The notes under the pieces: generated by a model | What the model saw: the letters and a program-made list of their open reading frames with translations, nothing else | The model's database searches: none | Told to the model about the DNA's origin: nothing | Translations under genes and position numbers: made by a program | NCBI GenBank assembly: GCA_000174895.1 | Contig: ACOK01000100.1 | Span: 1 to 39,343 of the forward strand | Reading direction: 5' to 3' | From: Ruminococcus flavefaciens FD-1 | GTDB lineage: Bacteria; Bacillota; Clostridia; Oscillospirales; Ruminococcaceae | DNA: 39,343 nucleotides | Part shown: piece by piece, positions 6,778 through 13,936 of the stretch | Position numbering within the stretch: position 1 is the first letter of the stretch | How the letters are laid out: each line of letters starts with the position of its first letter

Positions 6778-6851
6778 TTTAAAGGTCGATAGATTAGAGT
6801 TGCATATTCAGAAGTTGAAGTGCCAACTCAAAATGCCAACTAAGTAAATTA

Positions 6852-6914
6852 CGAGGCGATAATTCGGGGATTGCGGGCTATATCCCACATCTTCAAATCC
6901 TGTCACCTCGACCA
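6852..6914 (+). pseudogene. Decayed tRNA-like element ending in CCA
   Basis: The 3' part (TTCAAATCCTGT, CACCTCG, A, CCA) looks like a T-loop, T-stem, acceptor strand and encoded CCA. CGAGGCG at 6852-6858 pairs with CACCTCG with one C-A mismatch, and GCGGG (6873-6877) could pair with CCTGT as the T-stem. However, about 14 nt (CTATATCCCACATC) separate that arm from the T-loop, and most of the D-arm and the whole anticodon arm are absent. It is 63 nt rather than ~76. The CCA ends 4 nt before tRNA-Leu, normal spacing for a tRNA cluster. Probably a degenerated tRNA or a recombination scar; the original identity is unclear (ATAATTC faintly recalls a tRNA-Gly D-arm). Confidence 0.5.
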
Positions 6915-6918
6915 TAAT

Positions 6919-7242
6919 GCCGCTGTGGTGGAATTGGCAGACACAAGGGACTTTGATGTTTGTACTCATAGAAATATGAGTCTGCGAGTTATCCGCAGAG
7001 AGTGCCTATGGAGAAACCCATAGAGTAGAAGTCGGCTAAAACGGCGAAGGCACAAACAGAACGCCGTGCTAACCCTTTCGGGTGAGTGTAGAGACTTTAC
7101 ACCGACTACCTAAGTCCGTTAGGATATGGTAAAGACCAAGTCCAGACTACAACATACTTTTGTGTGGCTATGGTAACATAGAGTAGTACGAAAATCCCTC
7201 GGAGTAAAATCCGTACCGGTTCAAGTCCGGTCAGCGGCACCA
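6919..7242 (+). tRNA. tRNA-Leu(UAA) interrupted by a group I intron
   Basis: Exon 1 is 6919-6953 and exon 2 is 7191-7242. Joined, they give an 87-nt class II tRNA: acceptor GCCGCTG/CAGCGGC, anticodon stem AGGGA/TCCCT with loop CTTAAAA (anticodon TAA), long variable arm CGGA/TCCG, T-arm ACCGG-TTCAAGT-CCGGT, discriminator A and encoded CCA. The break falls between U34 and A35 of the anticodon, exactly the position used by the cyanobacterial and plastid tRNA-Leu(UAA) intron. Translation of UUA codons from this gene would require splicing. A strong promoter and terminator frame it. Confidence 0.95.
6954..7190 (+). ncRNA. Group I intron in tRNA-Leu(UAA)
   Basis: The 237-nt insert shows group I core elements. 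The 5' exon ends in U and the intron ends in G (omega-G, 7190). GTGCCT and AGGCAC can form P4, CTATGG-AGAAA-CCCATAG forms P5, GTGTAGAGACT...GACTACC matches the P7/R region, and GGTAAAGA...AAGTCCA matches the P7'/S region of the Anabaena tRNA-Leu intron (subgroup IC3). It contains no homing endonuclease frame. It should be a self-splicing ribozyme using external guanosine. The core appears intact by eye; folding was not computed. Confidence 0.9.
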
Positions 7243-7244
7243 TT

Positions 7245-7277
7245 AAAGCAAGTTCTCATGTGAGAACTTGCTTTTTT
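7245..7277 (+). terminator. Intrinsic terminator after tRNA-Leu
   Basis: AAAGCAAGTTCTC and GAGAACTTGCTTT form a 13-bp stem around ATGT, followed by T's. It begins 3 nt after the CCA end. Confidence 0.93.
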
Positions 7278-7320
7278 CATACCCTCTCATCCATTCCTGA
7301 TTAGCCTTCATCGAAACACC

Positions 7321-7407
7321 TTAGCTGTACACCTGCACACGGTTCTCTTCGCACAGAGCCTTTAATATCACGGTGATCTGCTTGTTTGTCAGTTTCGGCT
7401 GTAACTC
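7321..7407 (-). pseudogene. Fragment of a coding sequence, C-terminal remnant
   Basis: On the minus strand an open stretch reads ELQPKLTNKQITVILKALC and ends EENRVQVYS-stop at 7321. A stop lies directly upstream and there is no start codon. It reads like the C-terminal end of a real protein and may be a relic of an inserted gene between the tRNA and the next operon. I cannot name the parent. Confidence 0.3.
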
Positions 7408-7418
7408 TTATATGGATA

Positions 7419-7447
7419 TTGACATATTTTATCAGGAATGGTATAAT
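7419..7447 (+). promoter_or_regulatory. Promoter of the vWA cluster
   Basis: TTGACA (7419-7424), 17-bp spacer, TATAAT (7442-7447), a consensus match. The leader to the first gene is ~100 nt. Confidence 0.85.
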
Positions 7448-7556
7448 AATATAGCTCTTATAAAGCTATATTTGCTAAAACATGATCATCGCCATAAACC
7501 AGTGGAAGCGCCGCTTCTCACTTGTAATCTATGGTAAATCGGAAGGTGAAACTATT

Positions 7557-8324
7557 GTGAAAATCAAATTATTGCTGATCAGCCTTGCTTATCTGATATC
7601 GATATATTTGCTGTGCTCACCGGGGTGCATCGGAATATTCACTCATGGTATGCTCACTACGGTCATAGGCGTTGTTACTATGCTTGCAGCAACGGGTACT
7701 TACGGAATGTACCTTTATTCGTCTGCCATAGGAGAGAGATCACTCCCTGAGATACCTATGAACAAGGAAACAGAATACTCCAGATACAAAGAGCTTGAAA
7801 ACTGGTTCCGTGCTTTTCGTTACCTTGACAGAAACAATAATTTCGCAATGCTTAGCAGCGATCTTGCAACATCTTACCATGACGGTCTGATAAGGGATAA
7901 TCCGTTCAGAAACACCGAATTGGGAGATCGCTTGCAGACCACTTCATCAGACATTTCCATAAAGTACGATCAGACTCTGAAGATCCTATCCGAGTCGTTT
8001 GAGAAAAATGATATCACTTACCAGAATTATCTGTCGGTGCTTGACAATGTACTGAAGCTCAGTTCCTCGCATCTCAAAGCCATAAAAAAGCGAGTATGCG
8101 TTTTCGACTATCGTACCTGGGCGGATAATAAAAATGATGAGATGTGCAGGAAATACATCGAAGAAGTCAAATCAAGCGTAATAAGGCTTGAGGAGATCGA
8201 AGGCAAATTCGACAATCTTCTTCATGAACTTATTTGTCTCAGCGAAATATCAGAAGATCCTCTGCTCGAAATGCAGGACCTTATTGAAACAACATCAGAT
8301 TATAAAAGTATCGAAGATCAATAA
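7557..8324 (+). CDS. Membrane protein of unknown function, first gene of vWA cluster
   Basis: I do not recognise this 255-residue protein. GTG 7557 is preferred because GGAAGGTG at 7541-7548 gives 8-nt spacing; the ATG at 7482 has no ribosome site. Two adjacent membrane segments (residues ~5-25 and ~30-55, LLLISLAYLISIYLL and MLTTVIGVVTMLAAT) are followed by a ~195-residue helical cytosolic region rich in charged residues (TLKILSESFEKNDITYQNYL, SSVIRLEEIEGKFDNLL). The layout resembles small membrane partners found beside vWA and toxic-anion-resistance genes, but there is no diagnostic motif. It is followed after 24 bp by the solute-binding/vWA gene and is probably co-transcribed with it. Confidence 0.75.
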   Translation: MKIKLLLISLAYLISIYLLCSPGCIGIFTHGMLTTVIGVVTMLAATGTYGMYLYSSAIGERSLPEIPMNKETEYSRYKELENWFRAFRYLDRNNNFAMLSSDLATSYHDGLIRDNPFRNTELGDRLQTTSSDISIKYDQTLKILSESFEKNDITYQNYLSVLDNVLKLSSSHLKAIKKRVCVFDYRTWADNKNDEMCRKYIEEVKSSVIRLEEIEGKFDNLLHELICLSEISEDPLLEMQDLIETTSDYKSIEDQ

Positions 8325-8348
8325 TAAAATGAAAAGGTGGTAAACATT

Positions 8349-10046
8349 ATGAAAACCAAGAAGAAACCCATAATATTCGGCGTTCTTGTCGTAATAATCG
8401 GTATGATCATCGCTCTTATCGCTGCCATGACTTCAGGCGGCGGCAAAGATCCTTCCGGCAAGCCCAAACAAGTCAAAGATGTTGACAAGGTGCTCAGAAA
8501 AAGCGTAGGCGATGTCAAGCTGACAAAGAATTACGCTGAAAAAGGAACGATAACTTACGACGACAGTTTTGAAGCTGTTGAACTTCCTGACATCAATAAG
8601 ACATACCCTCTGGTCGAGAATCCTATTGGCTGTGATGTGGTAGTTGAGATCTTCTCATCTCCCGAAAAAGCAGGTACAGGCACTGACGGCTGGATGCTGG
8701 AAATGGCCAAGGAATTCAATAACCAGAACAATAAAATTGATGGTAAGAACGTAGGTGTAAAGCTTCGTTCAATTTCATCAGGTACACAGATAGACTACAT
8801 CCTTTCAAATACAAGTATCCCTTCCGCTATCTCTCCATCAGCTTTTATGTGGTGCGATATGCTCGAAAGCCAGGGAATAGAGGTTCACACTATCACTGAC
8901 AGAACAGTCGGCAACGTTGCAGGCGTTCTTGTCGATTCTGCTACGTATTCCGATATCGAGCAGAAATACGGCACTGTTGATATCAATGCAGTCGTATCTG
9001 CAACTCTTGACGGCACACTTACCACAGGCTACACAAATCCGCTTGTATCTACCACAGGACTTAACTTCCTTGCTTCAGTGCTTTATAATTTTGACAGCTC
9101 AGATCCTCTTGGCAATAAAGCTGTTGACGGATTCAAGTCTTTCCAGGATAATATCCCATTCGTTGCATACAACACTCTTCAGATGAGAACAGCCGCTGAA
9201 AACGGTACATTCGGCTGTATGATGATGGAGTATCAGTCCTACATACAGGATGTTACTCTTTCAAGGAATTACAAATTCATCCCATTCGGCATAAGACACG
9301 ACAACCCTCTCGTAGCCATCGGTAAGCTCAGCGATACAGAAATGAAAACTCTTGAAATGTTCGCAGATTTCTGTAAGTCTGACAAGGCTAAGAAACTTGC
9401 TGACAGTTACGGATTCAACCAGATGAACGATTACAAGGGTGACAATATCAAGGTCAACGGCAACTCATGGACTCAGATGCAGAAGCTCTGGAAGACCAAC
9501 AAGAACAGCGGCAAGCCTATCGCAGCTGTATTCGTACTTGACACATCAGGTTCAATGTCAGGCGCACCGCTCAACTCACTGAAAGCATCACTGAGAAACA
9601 GTATCAAGTACATCAATTCTTCAAACTATATAGGCGTTGTTTCATACTCATCAAATGTGAACGTTGACCTGGAGCTGGCTAAGTTCGACCTCAATCAGCA
9701 GGCTTACTTCATGGGAGCTGTTGATTCTCTGACAGCATCCGGAAATACTGCAACTTTCTCCGCACTTTCACAGGCAATGATCATGCTCAGGGATTTCACT
9801 AAGGATAACCCTAATGTATCTCCTATGGTATTCCTTTTAAGTGACGGTCAGTCAAACTCAGGTTCCGAATTCAGTGATATCGACGGCGCTATCGCTACAG
9901 CTCAGATCCCTATCTACACAATAGGCTACAATGCAAACTTAAATGAGCTGAAGGCCATTTCCGAGATCAACGAAGCAGCAACGATCAACGCTGATACAGA
10001 TGATGTTATCTATCAGCTGAAGAATCTGTTCAACGCAAATCTGTAA
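8349..10046 (+). CDS. Membrane-anchored solute-binding / von Willebrand factor A protein
   Basis: This 565-residue protein has an N-terminal membrane anchor (KPIIFGVLVVIIGMIIALIA), a ~350-residue extracytoplasmic region resembling a type 2 periplasmic-binding fold (as in extracellular solute-binding proteins), and a C-terminal vWA domain. The MIDAS metal site is complete: DTSGSMS near residue 397, with T at TATFSAL and the Asp of LLSDGQS. vWA domains mediate metal-dependent protein binding. ATG 8349 follows AAAGGTGG at 8333-8340; the GTG at 8337 lies in that site. Homologues with this fusion often sit near TelA-like genes, but none is present here. A role in envelope protein assembly or stress is inference. 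Confidence 0.88.
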   Translation: MKTKKKPIIFGVLVVIIGMIIALIAAMTSGGGKDPSGKPKQVKDVDKVLRKSVGDVKLTKNYAEKGTITYDDSFEAVELPDINKTYPLVENPIGCDVVVEIFSSPEKAGTGTDGWMLEMAKEFNNQNNKIDGKNVGVKLRSISSGTQIDYILSNTSIPSAISPSAFMWCDMLESQGIEVHTITDRTVGNVAGVLVDSATYSDIEQKYGTVDINAVVSATLDGTLTTGYTNPLVSTTGLNFLASVLYNFDSSDPLGNKAVDGFKSFQDNIPFVAYNTLQMRTAAENGTFGCMMMEYQSYIQDVTLSRNYKFIPFGIRHDNPLVAIGKLSDTEMKTLEMFADFCKSDKAKKLADSYGFNQMNDYKGDNIKVNGNSWTQMQKLWKTNKNSGKPIAAVFVLDTSGSMSGAPLNSLKASLRNSIKYINSSNYIGVVSYSSNVNVDLELAKFDLNQQAYFMGAVDSLTASGNTATFSALSQAMIMLRDFTKDNPNVSPMVFLLSDGQSNSGSEFSDIDGAIATAQIPIYTIGYNANLNELKAISEINEAATINADTDDVIYQLKNLFNANL

Positions 10047-10068
10047 TTCCGGATCAGGAGATATATAA

Positions 10069-10692
10069 ATGTTTGATAAAGCAATGGCAGCTGCTCTGGA
10101 TACAGCTCAGAGACGTCTTATGAATACTTCCGGCAATAAATCAGTGCTCATGTCTACTGCCTGTGATCTGAAGGAGCTATGCGAACTGACAGATAAGCTG
10201 GACCCTTCAGGTATCGATTTCGATAAGGGCGGACTGGAAAAGCTGAAGATAAACAGCTACTGGAACAGATTTGAAAAGAATTATCCCGCTCTGAAGGAAC
10301 TGTTTGAAAGACTTGTAAGATCCAAAAAAATACTGTTCAACAGCAGAACAACGATAAATAAATTCTATAAAGAATACAGCGAGGTATACGAGCAGTTCCG
10401 CTCTGTACCGAAAGAGGAGCAGGATTCAGATTATTTGCAGCAGGCGGTTATTTCCGAGAATATGTATCAGCTCATGAAGAATTCGGTAACCGAGCATGAA
10501 CTTTCATACAGCCACCTTGACAAGGTAATAAATATCCTCGGATCTTCGCTCGACATGGCAATTTACCTTGCCCGCAAAAGTACAGGCAGCAATATCGGCG
10601 ATTATGTAAGAGTAATGCCTGTCGCTGTCTCAAATCTTGATTACCAGCATCAGTTCAGAGATCTGAATGAGATACTGAGAAATAACGAATGA
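10069..10692 (+). CDS. Helical cytosolic protein of unknown function, third gene of vWA cluster
   Basis: This 207-residue product has no signal peptide or membrane segment and is largely helical and charged. CAGGAGAT at 10055-10062 precedes ATG 10069. It begins with MFDKAMAAALDTAQRRLMNT and carries heptad-like stretches around KNYPALKELFERLVRSKK. I cannot assign a family. It starts 22 bp after the vWA gene and is followed by a terminator, so it completes a three-gene unit with the membrane protein and vWA protein and may be their cytosolic partner. Confidence 0.75.
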   Translation: MFDKAMAAALDTAQRRLMNTSGNKSVLMSTACDLKELCELTDKLDPSGIDFDKGGLEKLKINSYWNRFEKNYPALKELFERLVRSKKILFNSRTTINKFYKEYSEVYEQFRSVPKEEQDSDYLQQAVISENMYQLMKNSVTEHELSYSHLDKVINILGSSLDMAIYLARKSTGSNIGDYVRVMPVAVSNLDYQHQFRDLNEILRNNE

Positions 10693-10697
10693 TCATC

Positions 10698-10731
10698 AAA
10701 GGCACTTTCCGAATAAACGGAAGTGCCTTTT
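10698..10731 (+). terminator. Intrinsic terminator of the vWA cluster
   Basis: AAAGGCACTTTCCG pairs with CGGAAGTGCCTTT (one bulged T) around AATAAA, followed by TTTTG. Confidence 0.88.
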
Positions 10732-10788
10732 GTGCAATCTATCAAAAAAACTGATAGCTTTTTTGTTAATAATAAAGTTGGAAAACTG

Positions 10789-10817
10789 TTTACTTTTTCG
10801 CTTTTTTGTGTTAAAAT
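10789..10817 (+). promoter_or_regulatory. Probable promoter of the acyl-CoA synthetase gene
   Basis: TTTACT (10789-10794), 17-bp spacer, TAAAAT (10812-10817). It is ~65 nt from the start codon. Confidence 0.55.
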
Positions 10818-10881
10818 AAAAGATAGTTTAGTGCTTTGCGGCTTTTATTCATAAAAGCGGAAGCAGAAAGGAAACAGAATC

Positions 10882-12516
10882 ATGCCAATTACAGAATTGC
10901 TTGAAAGAAATGCAGAGCTTTACGGGGATGACGTTGCTCTGGTTGAAGTAAATCCCGAAATAACCGAAGTCAGACGTGTCACATGGAAGGAATACGAGCT
11001 TATCGAACCTAATCCAGAGTGCCATTACAGACGTGAGATCACATGGAAAGTCTTCGACGAAAAGGCTAACCGTTTTGCAAATATGCTTATCGAAAGAGGC
11101 ATAAAGAAGGGCGACAAGGTAGGCATACTCCTGATGAACTGCCTCGAATGGCTCCCGATATATTTTGGCATCCTCAAAACAGGCGCACTGGCTGTACCGC
11201 TCAACTTCAGATATACTGCTGACGAGATCAAGTATTGTCTCGATCTGGCTGATGTGGATATTCTTATGTTCGGTCCCGAATTCATCGGACGCATTGAAGA
11301 AATCGCCGAAGATATCAGCAAGAACCGTCTTCTCTTCTACGTAGGCGAGGGATGTCCTTCTTTTGCAGAGCATTATGACAGCCTCGTTGCTAACTGCGGA
11401 AGCACCGCTCCCGGAATAAAGCTTACTGATTCCGACGACGCAGCTATCTACTTCTCATCTGGTACTACCGGCTTCCCGAAGGCTATTCTTCATAATCACG
11501 AAAGCCTTATGCATTCAGCTAAGGTCGAGCAGAAACATCACGGTCAGACAAGAGACGATATATTCCTCTGTATTCCTCCGCTTTACCATACAGGAGCCAA
11601 AATGCACTGGTTCGGCAGTCTCTACTCAGGCAGCAAGGCTGTTCTCCTCAAGGGTGTAAAGCCACGTTCTATCATTGAGACCGTTTCGGAAGAAGGATGT
11701 ACTATCGTCTGGCTCCTCGTTCCGTGGGCTCAGGATATCCTTGATGCAATCGACAGGGGAGACATTGATCTGAAGGACTACGATCTGGATCAGTGGAGAC
11801 TTATGCATATCGGTGCTCAGCCTGTACCTCCTTCACTTATCGCAAGATGGAAGAAGGTATTCCCTAAGCATCAGTACGACACAAACTATGGCCTCAGCGA
11901 ATCAATAGGCCCCGGCTGCGTTCATCTCGGTGTGGAGAATATCCACAAGGTAGGCGCTATCGGAAAGGCTGGCTACGGCTGGGAAGTTAAGATCGCTGAC
12001 GAAAACGGCAATACTGTAAACAGAGGCGAAGTAGGCGAACTCTACGTTAAGGGCCCCGGCGTGATGACTTGCTATTACCATGACGAAAAGGCTACCTCTG
12101 AAACTCTCAAGGACGGCTGGCTGCTGACAGGAGATATGGCTCAGGAAGATGAGGACGGCTTCATCTATCTGGTTGACCGTAAGAAAGATGTTATCATCAG
12201 CGGCGGTGAGAACCTCTATCCCGTACAGATCGAGGACTTCCTCAGAAGTCACCCTGCAATCAAGGACGTTGCTGTTATCGGACTTCCTGACAAGCGTCTG
12301 GGCGAGATCGCAGCTGCTATCATCTCCATCAAGGAAGAATGCTCATGCACGGAAGAGGAGATAACTTCATTCTGTCAGAAGCTTCCAAGATACAAGAGAC
12401 CTCATAAGATAATATTCGCAGATGTTCCAAGAAACCCCACAGGCAAGATCGAAAAGCCGAAGCTCAGGGCTAAATACTGCGGTGAAAGCCTCGTCGCATC
12501 ACAGATAAAGAACTGA
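10882..12516 (+). CDS. Acyl-CoA synthetase (AMP-forming), long-chain fatty acid-CoA ligase type
   Basis: The enzyme activates a carboxylic acid, probably a fatty acid, with ATP to an acyl-AMP and then transfers it to CoA. The class I adenylate-forming motifs are in order: YFSSGTTGFPK (P-loop-like A3), YGLSES (A5), GWLLTGDM (A7), DRKKDVIISGGENLYP (A8) and the C-terminal catalytic Lys in NPTGKIEK (A10). At 544 residues it is the normal length. ATG 10882 follows AAAGGAA. The N-terminus holds two similar pieces (RRVTWKEYELIEPNPE and RREITWKVFDEKANR) that look like an internal duplication. The gene stands alone between terminators, so the natural acid is not indicated by neighbours. Confidence 0.92.
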   Translation: MPITELLERNAELYGDDVALVEVNPEITEVRRVTWKEYELIEPNPECHYRREITWKVFDEKANRFANMLIERGIKKGDKVGILLMNCLEWLPIYFGILKTGALAVPLNFRYTADEIKYCLDLADVDILMFGPEFIGRIEEIAEDISKNRLLFYVGEGCPSFAEHYDSLVANCGSTAPGIKLTDSDDAAIYFSSGTTGFPKAILHNHESLMHSAKVEQKHHGQTRDDIFLCIPPLYHTGAKMHWFGSLYSGSKAVLLKGVKPRSIIETVSEEGCTIVWLLVPWAQDILDAIDRGDIDLKDYDLDQWRLMHIGAQPVPPSLIARWKKVFPKHQYDTNYGLSESIGPGCVHLGVENIHKVGAIGKAGYGWEVKIADENGNTVNRGEVGELYVKGPGVMTCYYHDEKATSETLKDGWLLTGDMAQEDEDGFIYLVDRKKDVIISGGENLYPVQIEDFLRSHPAIKDVAVIGLPDKRLGEIAAAIISIKEECSCTEEEITSFCQKLPRYKRPHKIIFADVPRNPTGKIEKPKLRAKYCGESLVASQIKN

Positions 12517-12530
12517 TCACTATGTATAGA

Positions 12531-12562
12531 AATGACCTCCCTTAGAAGGGAGGTCATTATTA
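12531..12562. terminator. Terminator shared by convergent genes
   Basis: AATGACCTCCCTT pairs with AAGGGAGGTCATT around a short loop, followed by ATTATTG on the plus strand. It lies between the acyl-CoA synthetase stop and the minus-strand ttcA-like stop. Confidence 0.85.
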
Positions 12563-13396
12563 TTGTTTTATTCTGGTACCTTTTAATGTAAGGCCTTCAT
12601 TAAAGGATTCAAGGAAGCTATGGTATTCGTCACCCTTATGGTAGGAAATGAGTGTCTGAAGATTGACATTCTCAACGCTTCTGAAAATATTCATATCTAC
12701 CGCAGGATTATTCTTCCTCATCTCCGCAAGCAAACGTTTTACCTCACCACGTTTTGAAGTGCCCTCGCCCTTTTTCTCGGTAACACGGCAGGCACAGCGA
12801 ATGAACTCAAGTCCATTTTCGGAAGCCCAGTTTATAATGTCGCTTTCACGCACAAGATAGAGCGGACGTATCAGATGCACACCCTCATAATTCTCGCTGT
12901 GGAGCTTTGGCATCATGGTCTGCACCTGCGAGCCGTAGAGCATTCCCATGAGTATCGTCTCAATAACATCATCAAAATGATGTCCAAGCGCTATCTTATT
13001 GCATCCCAGCTCCTGAGCTTTCTTGTAAAGCCAGCCACGTCTCAGCCTTGCGCAGAGAAAGCATGGATTCTTTTCGGCTTTTTCAGTGGATTCAAATATC
13101 CTTGTGCTGTACACTTCCATCGGTATACCCAGCTTTTCGGCATTCTGTTTTATCTTTATGAGATTCTCCTCACTGTAGCCGGGGTCCATTACTATAAATT
13201 TACAAGTAAAGCTGTAAGTACCGTGTTTTTCCAGCATTTGCAGACACTTTGCCATAAGCATGGAATCCTTGCCGCCTGAGATGCAGACACAAATTTTATC
13301 GCCATTCTGTATCAGTTCATATTCTTTTATTGCTTCATGCAGCTTCGACCATATGGTTTTGCTGTACTGCTTAATGATATTAATTTCGATATCCAT
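12560..13396 (-). CDS. TtcA-like PP-loop ATPase (tRNA thiolation family)
   Basis: Members of the TtcA/TilS-like PP-loop family adenylate a tRNA base and, in TtcA, replace oxygen with sulfur to make 2-thiocytidine. The 278-residue product has the PP-loop SGGKDS (residues 40-45), the CxxC of PCFLCARLRRG expected for an Fe-S cluster or persulfide, and GHHFDDVIET typical of TtcA. A third cysteine pair near CACRV may also take part. It is monocistronic on the minus strand. The ATG at 13396 lacks a strong ribosome site and is preceded by a terminator-like hairpin only ~30 nt away, suggesting controlled read-through. Clostridial TtcA-like proteins may modify another base or substrate. Confidence 0.88.
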   Translation of the reverse strand: MDIEINIIKQYSKTIWSKLHEAIKEYELIQNGDKICVCISGGKDSMLMAKCLQMLEKHGTYSFTCKFIVMDPGYSEENLIKIKQNAEKLGIPMEVYSTRIFESTEKAEKNPCFLCARLRRGWLYKKAQELGCNKIALGHHFDDVIETILMGMLYGSQVQTMMPKLHSENYEGVHLIRPLYLVRESDIINWASENGLEFIRCACRVTEKKGEGTSKRGEVKRLLAEMRKNNPAVDMNIFRSVENVNLQTLISYHKGDEYHSFLESFNEGLTLKGTRIKQ

Positions 13397-13426
13397 TTTT
13401 TAAGTTACCGTCCGATTAATAATTCA

Positions 13427-13560
13427 AGAAAAATCCTCCGCACAGGGAAGCGGAGGAAGGAGATTGGTGAAAACAAGAAAGGTATTAATATTTTTTATTT
13501 AAGCGGCAGGTCTGCGGAAAATTCAAAATTCAGACCTTACCGATGTAGTATCCCTTTCTT
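13427..13560 (-). promoter_or_regulatory. Structured leader with intrinsic terminator upstream of the ttcA-like gene
   Basis: In transcript order, AAGAAAGG (13560-13553) pairs with CCTTTCTT (13482-13475), enclosing a hairpin in which CGG/CCG and GGTCTG/CAGACC pair (13542-13504). This is followed by a terminator TCCTCCGC-TTCCCTGT-GCGGAGGA-TTTTT at 13457-13427. The start codon is 31 nt after the T run. This arrangement (stable domain, then terminator, then gene) is that of a riboswitch or protein-responsive attenuator. I do not recognise a known riboswitch consensus. Confidence 0.6.
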
Positions 13561-13567
13561 TAATATT

Positions 13568-13596
13568 ATAATACAATATAAAATTGATAAAGTCAA
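13568..13596 (-). promoter_or_regulatory. Promoter of the ttcA-like leader
   Basis: On the minus strand TTGACT (13596-13591), 17-bp spacer, TATTAT (13573-13568). Predicted start ~13561, at the base of the structured leader. Confidence 0.65.
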
Positions 13597-13705
13597 TTAG
13601 TAAGGTAATTTGTTTACGATTAAGTTACAATTAATTAGCAATTTATCCATCATGCATGAACAATTAATGTACAAATGGCTATTTTACGCAAAATCTTCCT
13701 GTGAC

Positions 13706-13734
13706 TTGCATTTTTTCGCAGAGTGTGGTAAAAT
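13706..13734 (+). promoter_or_regulatory. Promoter of the topoisomerase B-subunit gene
   Basis: TTGCAT (13706-13711), 17-bp spacer, TAAAAT (13729-13734). Predicted start ~13741 leaves a ~195-nt leader. 13600-13705 shows nothing else. Confidence 0.7.
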
Positions 13735-13754
13735 AAATAAGTATGCATAAAAAT

Positions 13755-13915
13755 ATTGCTCCACCAATTAACTCATGAATAATTATTGCGAAGGACCAAC
13801 AGTGAAAGACAAGGAAGAAAGACGCAGGAATACTTACGTATTTCAAGTTTTTCTGACGCAGTATTTTACTGTCAGGACAAGCAAGAAAAATTCAGGAGTT
13901 AGTTTATGGAGCAAT
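13755..13915 (+). promoter_or_regulatory. Long-range paired leader of the topoisomerase B-subunit gene
   Basis: ATTGCTCCA (13755-13763) pairs perfectly with TGGAGCAAT (13907-13915); TAACTC (13769-13774) pairs with GAGTTA (13896-13901) and TGAA (13776-13779) with TTCA (13891-13894). About 19 bp thus close a ~110-nt interior that contains a further hairpin, CTGA-CG-CAGT-ATTTT-ACTG-TCAG (~13848-13876). The 3' strand ends 22 nt before the start codon, so folding could affect translation. Confidence 0.5.
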
Positions 13916-13936
13916 AAGAAGAAAGGCAGTGAATAA
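13802..13936 (+). CDS. Candidate 44-residue leader ORF before the topoisomerase gene
   Basis: GTG 13802 follows GAAGGA at 13789-13794, and the frame stays open for 44 codons. Its TAA (13934-13936) ends immediately before the next ATG at 13937, the arrangement expected for translational coupling. The peptide is basic (KDKEERRRNTYVFQVFLTQY then SKKNSG...NKKKGSE) and resembles nothing I know. The same RNA can form the long-range stem described above, so this may be a structured leader that is open by chance. Confidence 0.35.
   Translation: MKDKEERRRNTYVFQVFLTQYFTVRTSKKNSGVSLWSNKKKGSE

Noticed and set aside
6852..6914. A second functional tRNA gene
   Set aside because: There is no anticodon arm and the D-arm is mostly missing; retained only as a decayed tRNA-like element.
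10970..11050. Tandem duplication in the acyl-CoA synthetase N-terminus as a novelty
   Set aside because: RRVTWKEYEL and RREITWKVFD look duplicated, but I recall similar N-termini in clostridial homologues, so it is probably a family trait rather than a new event.
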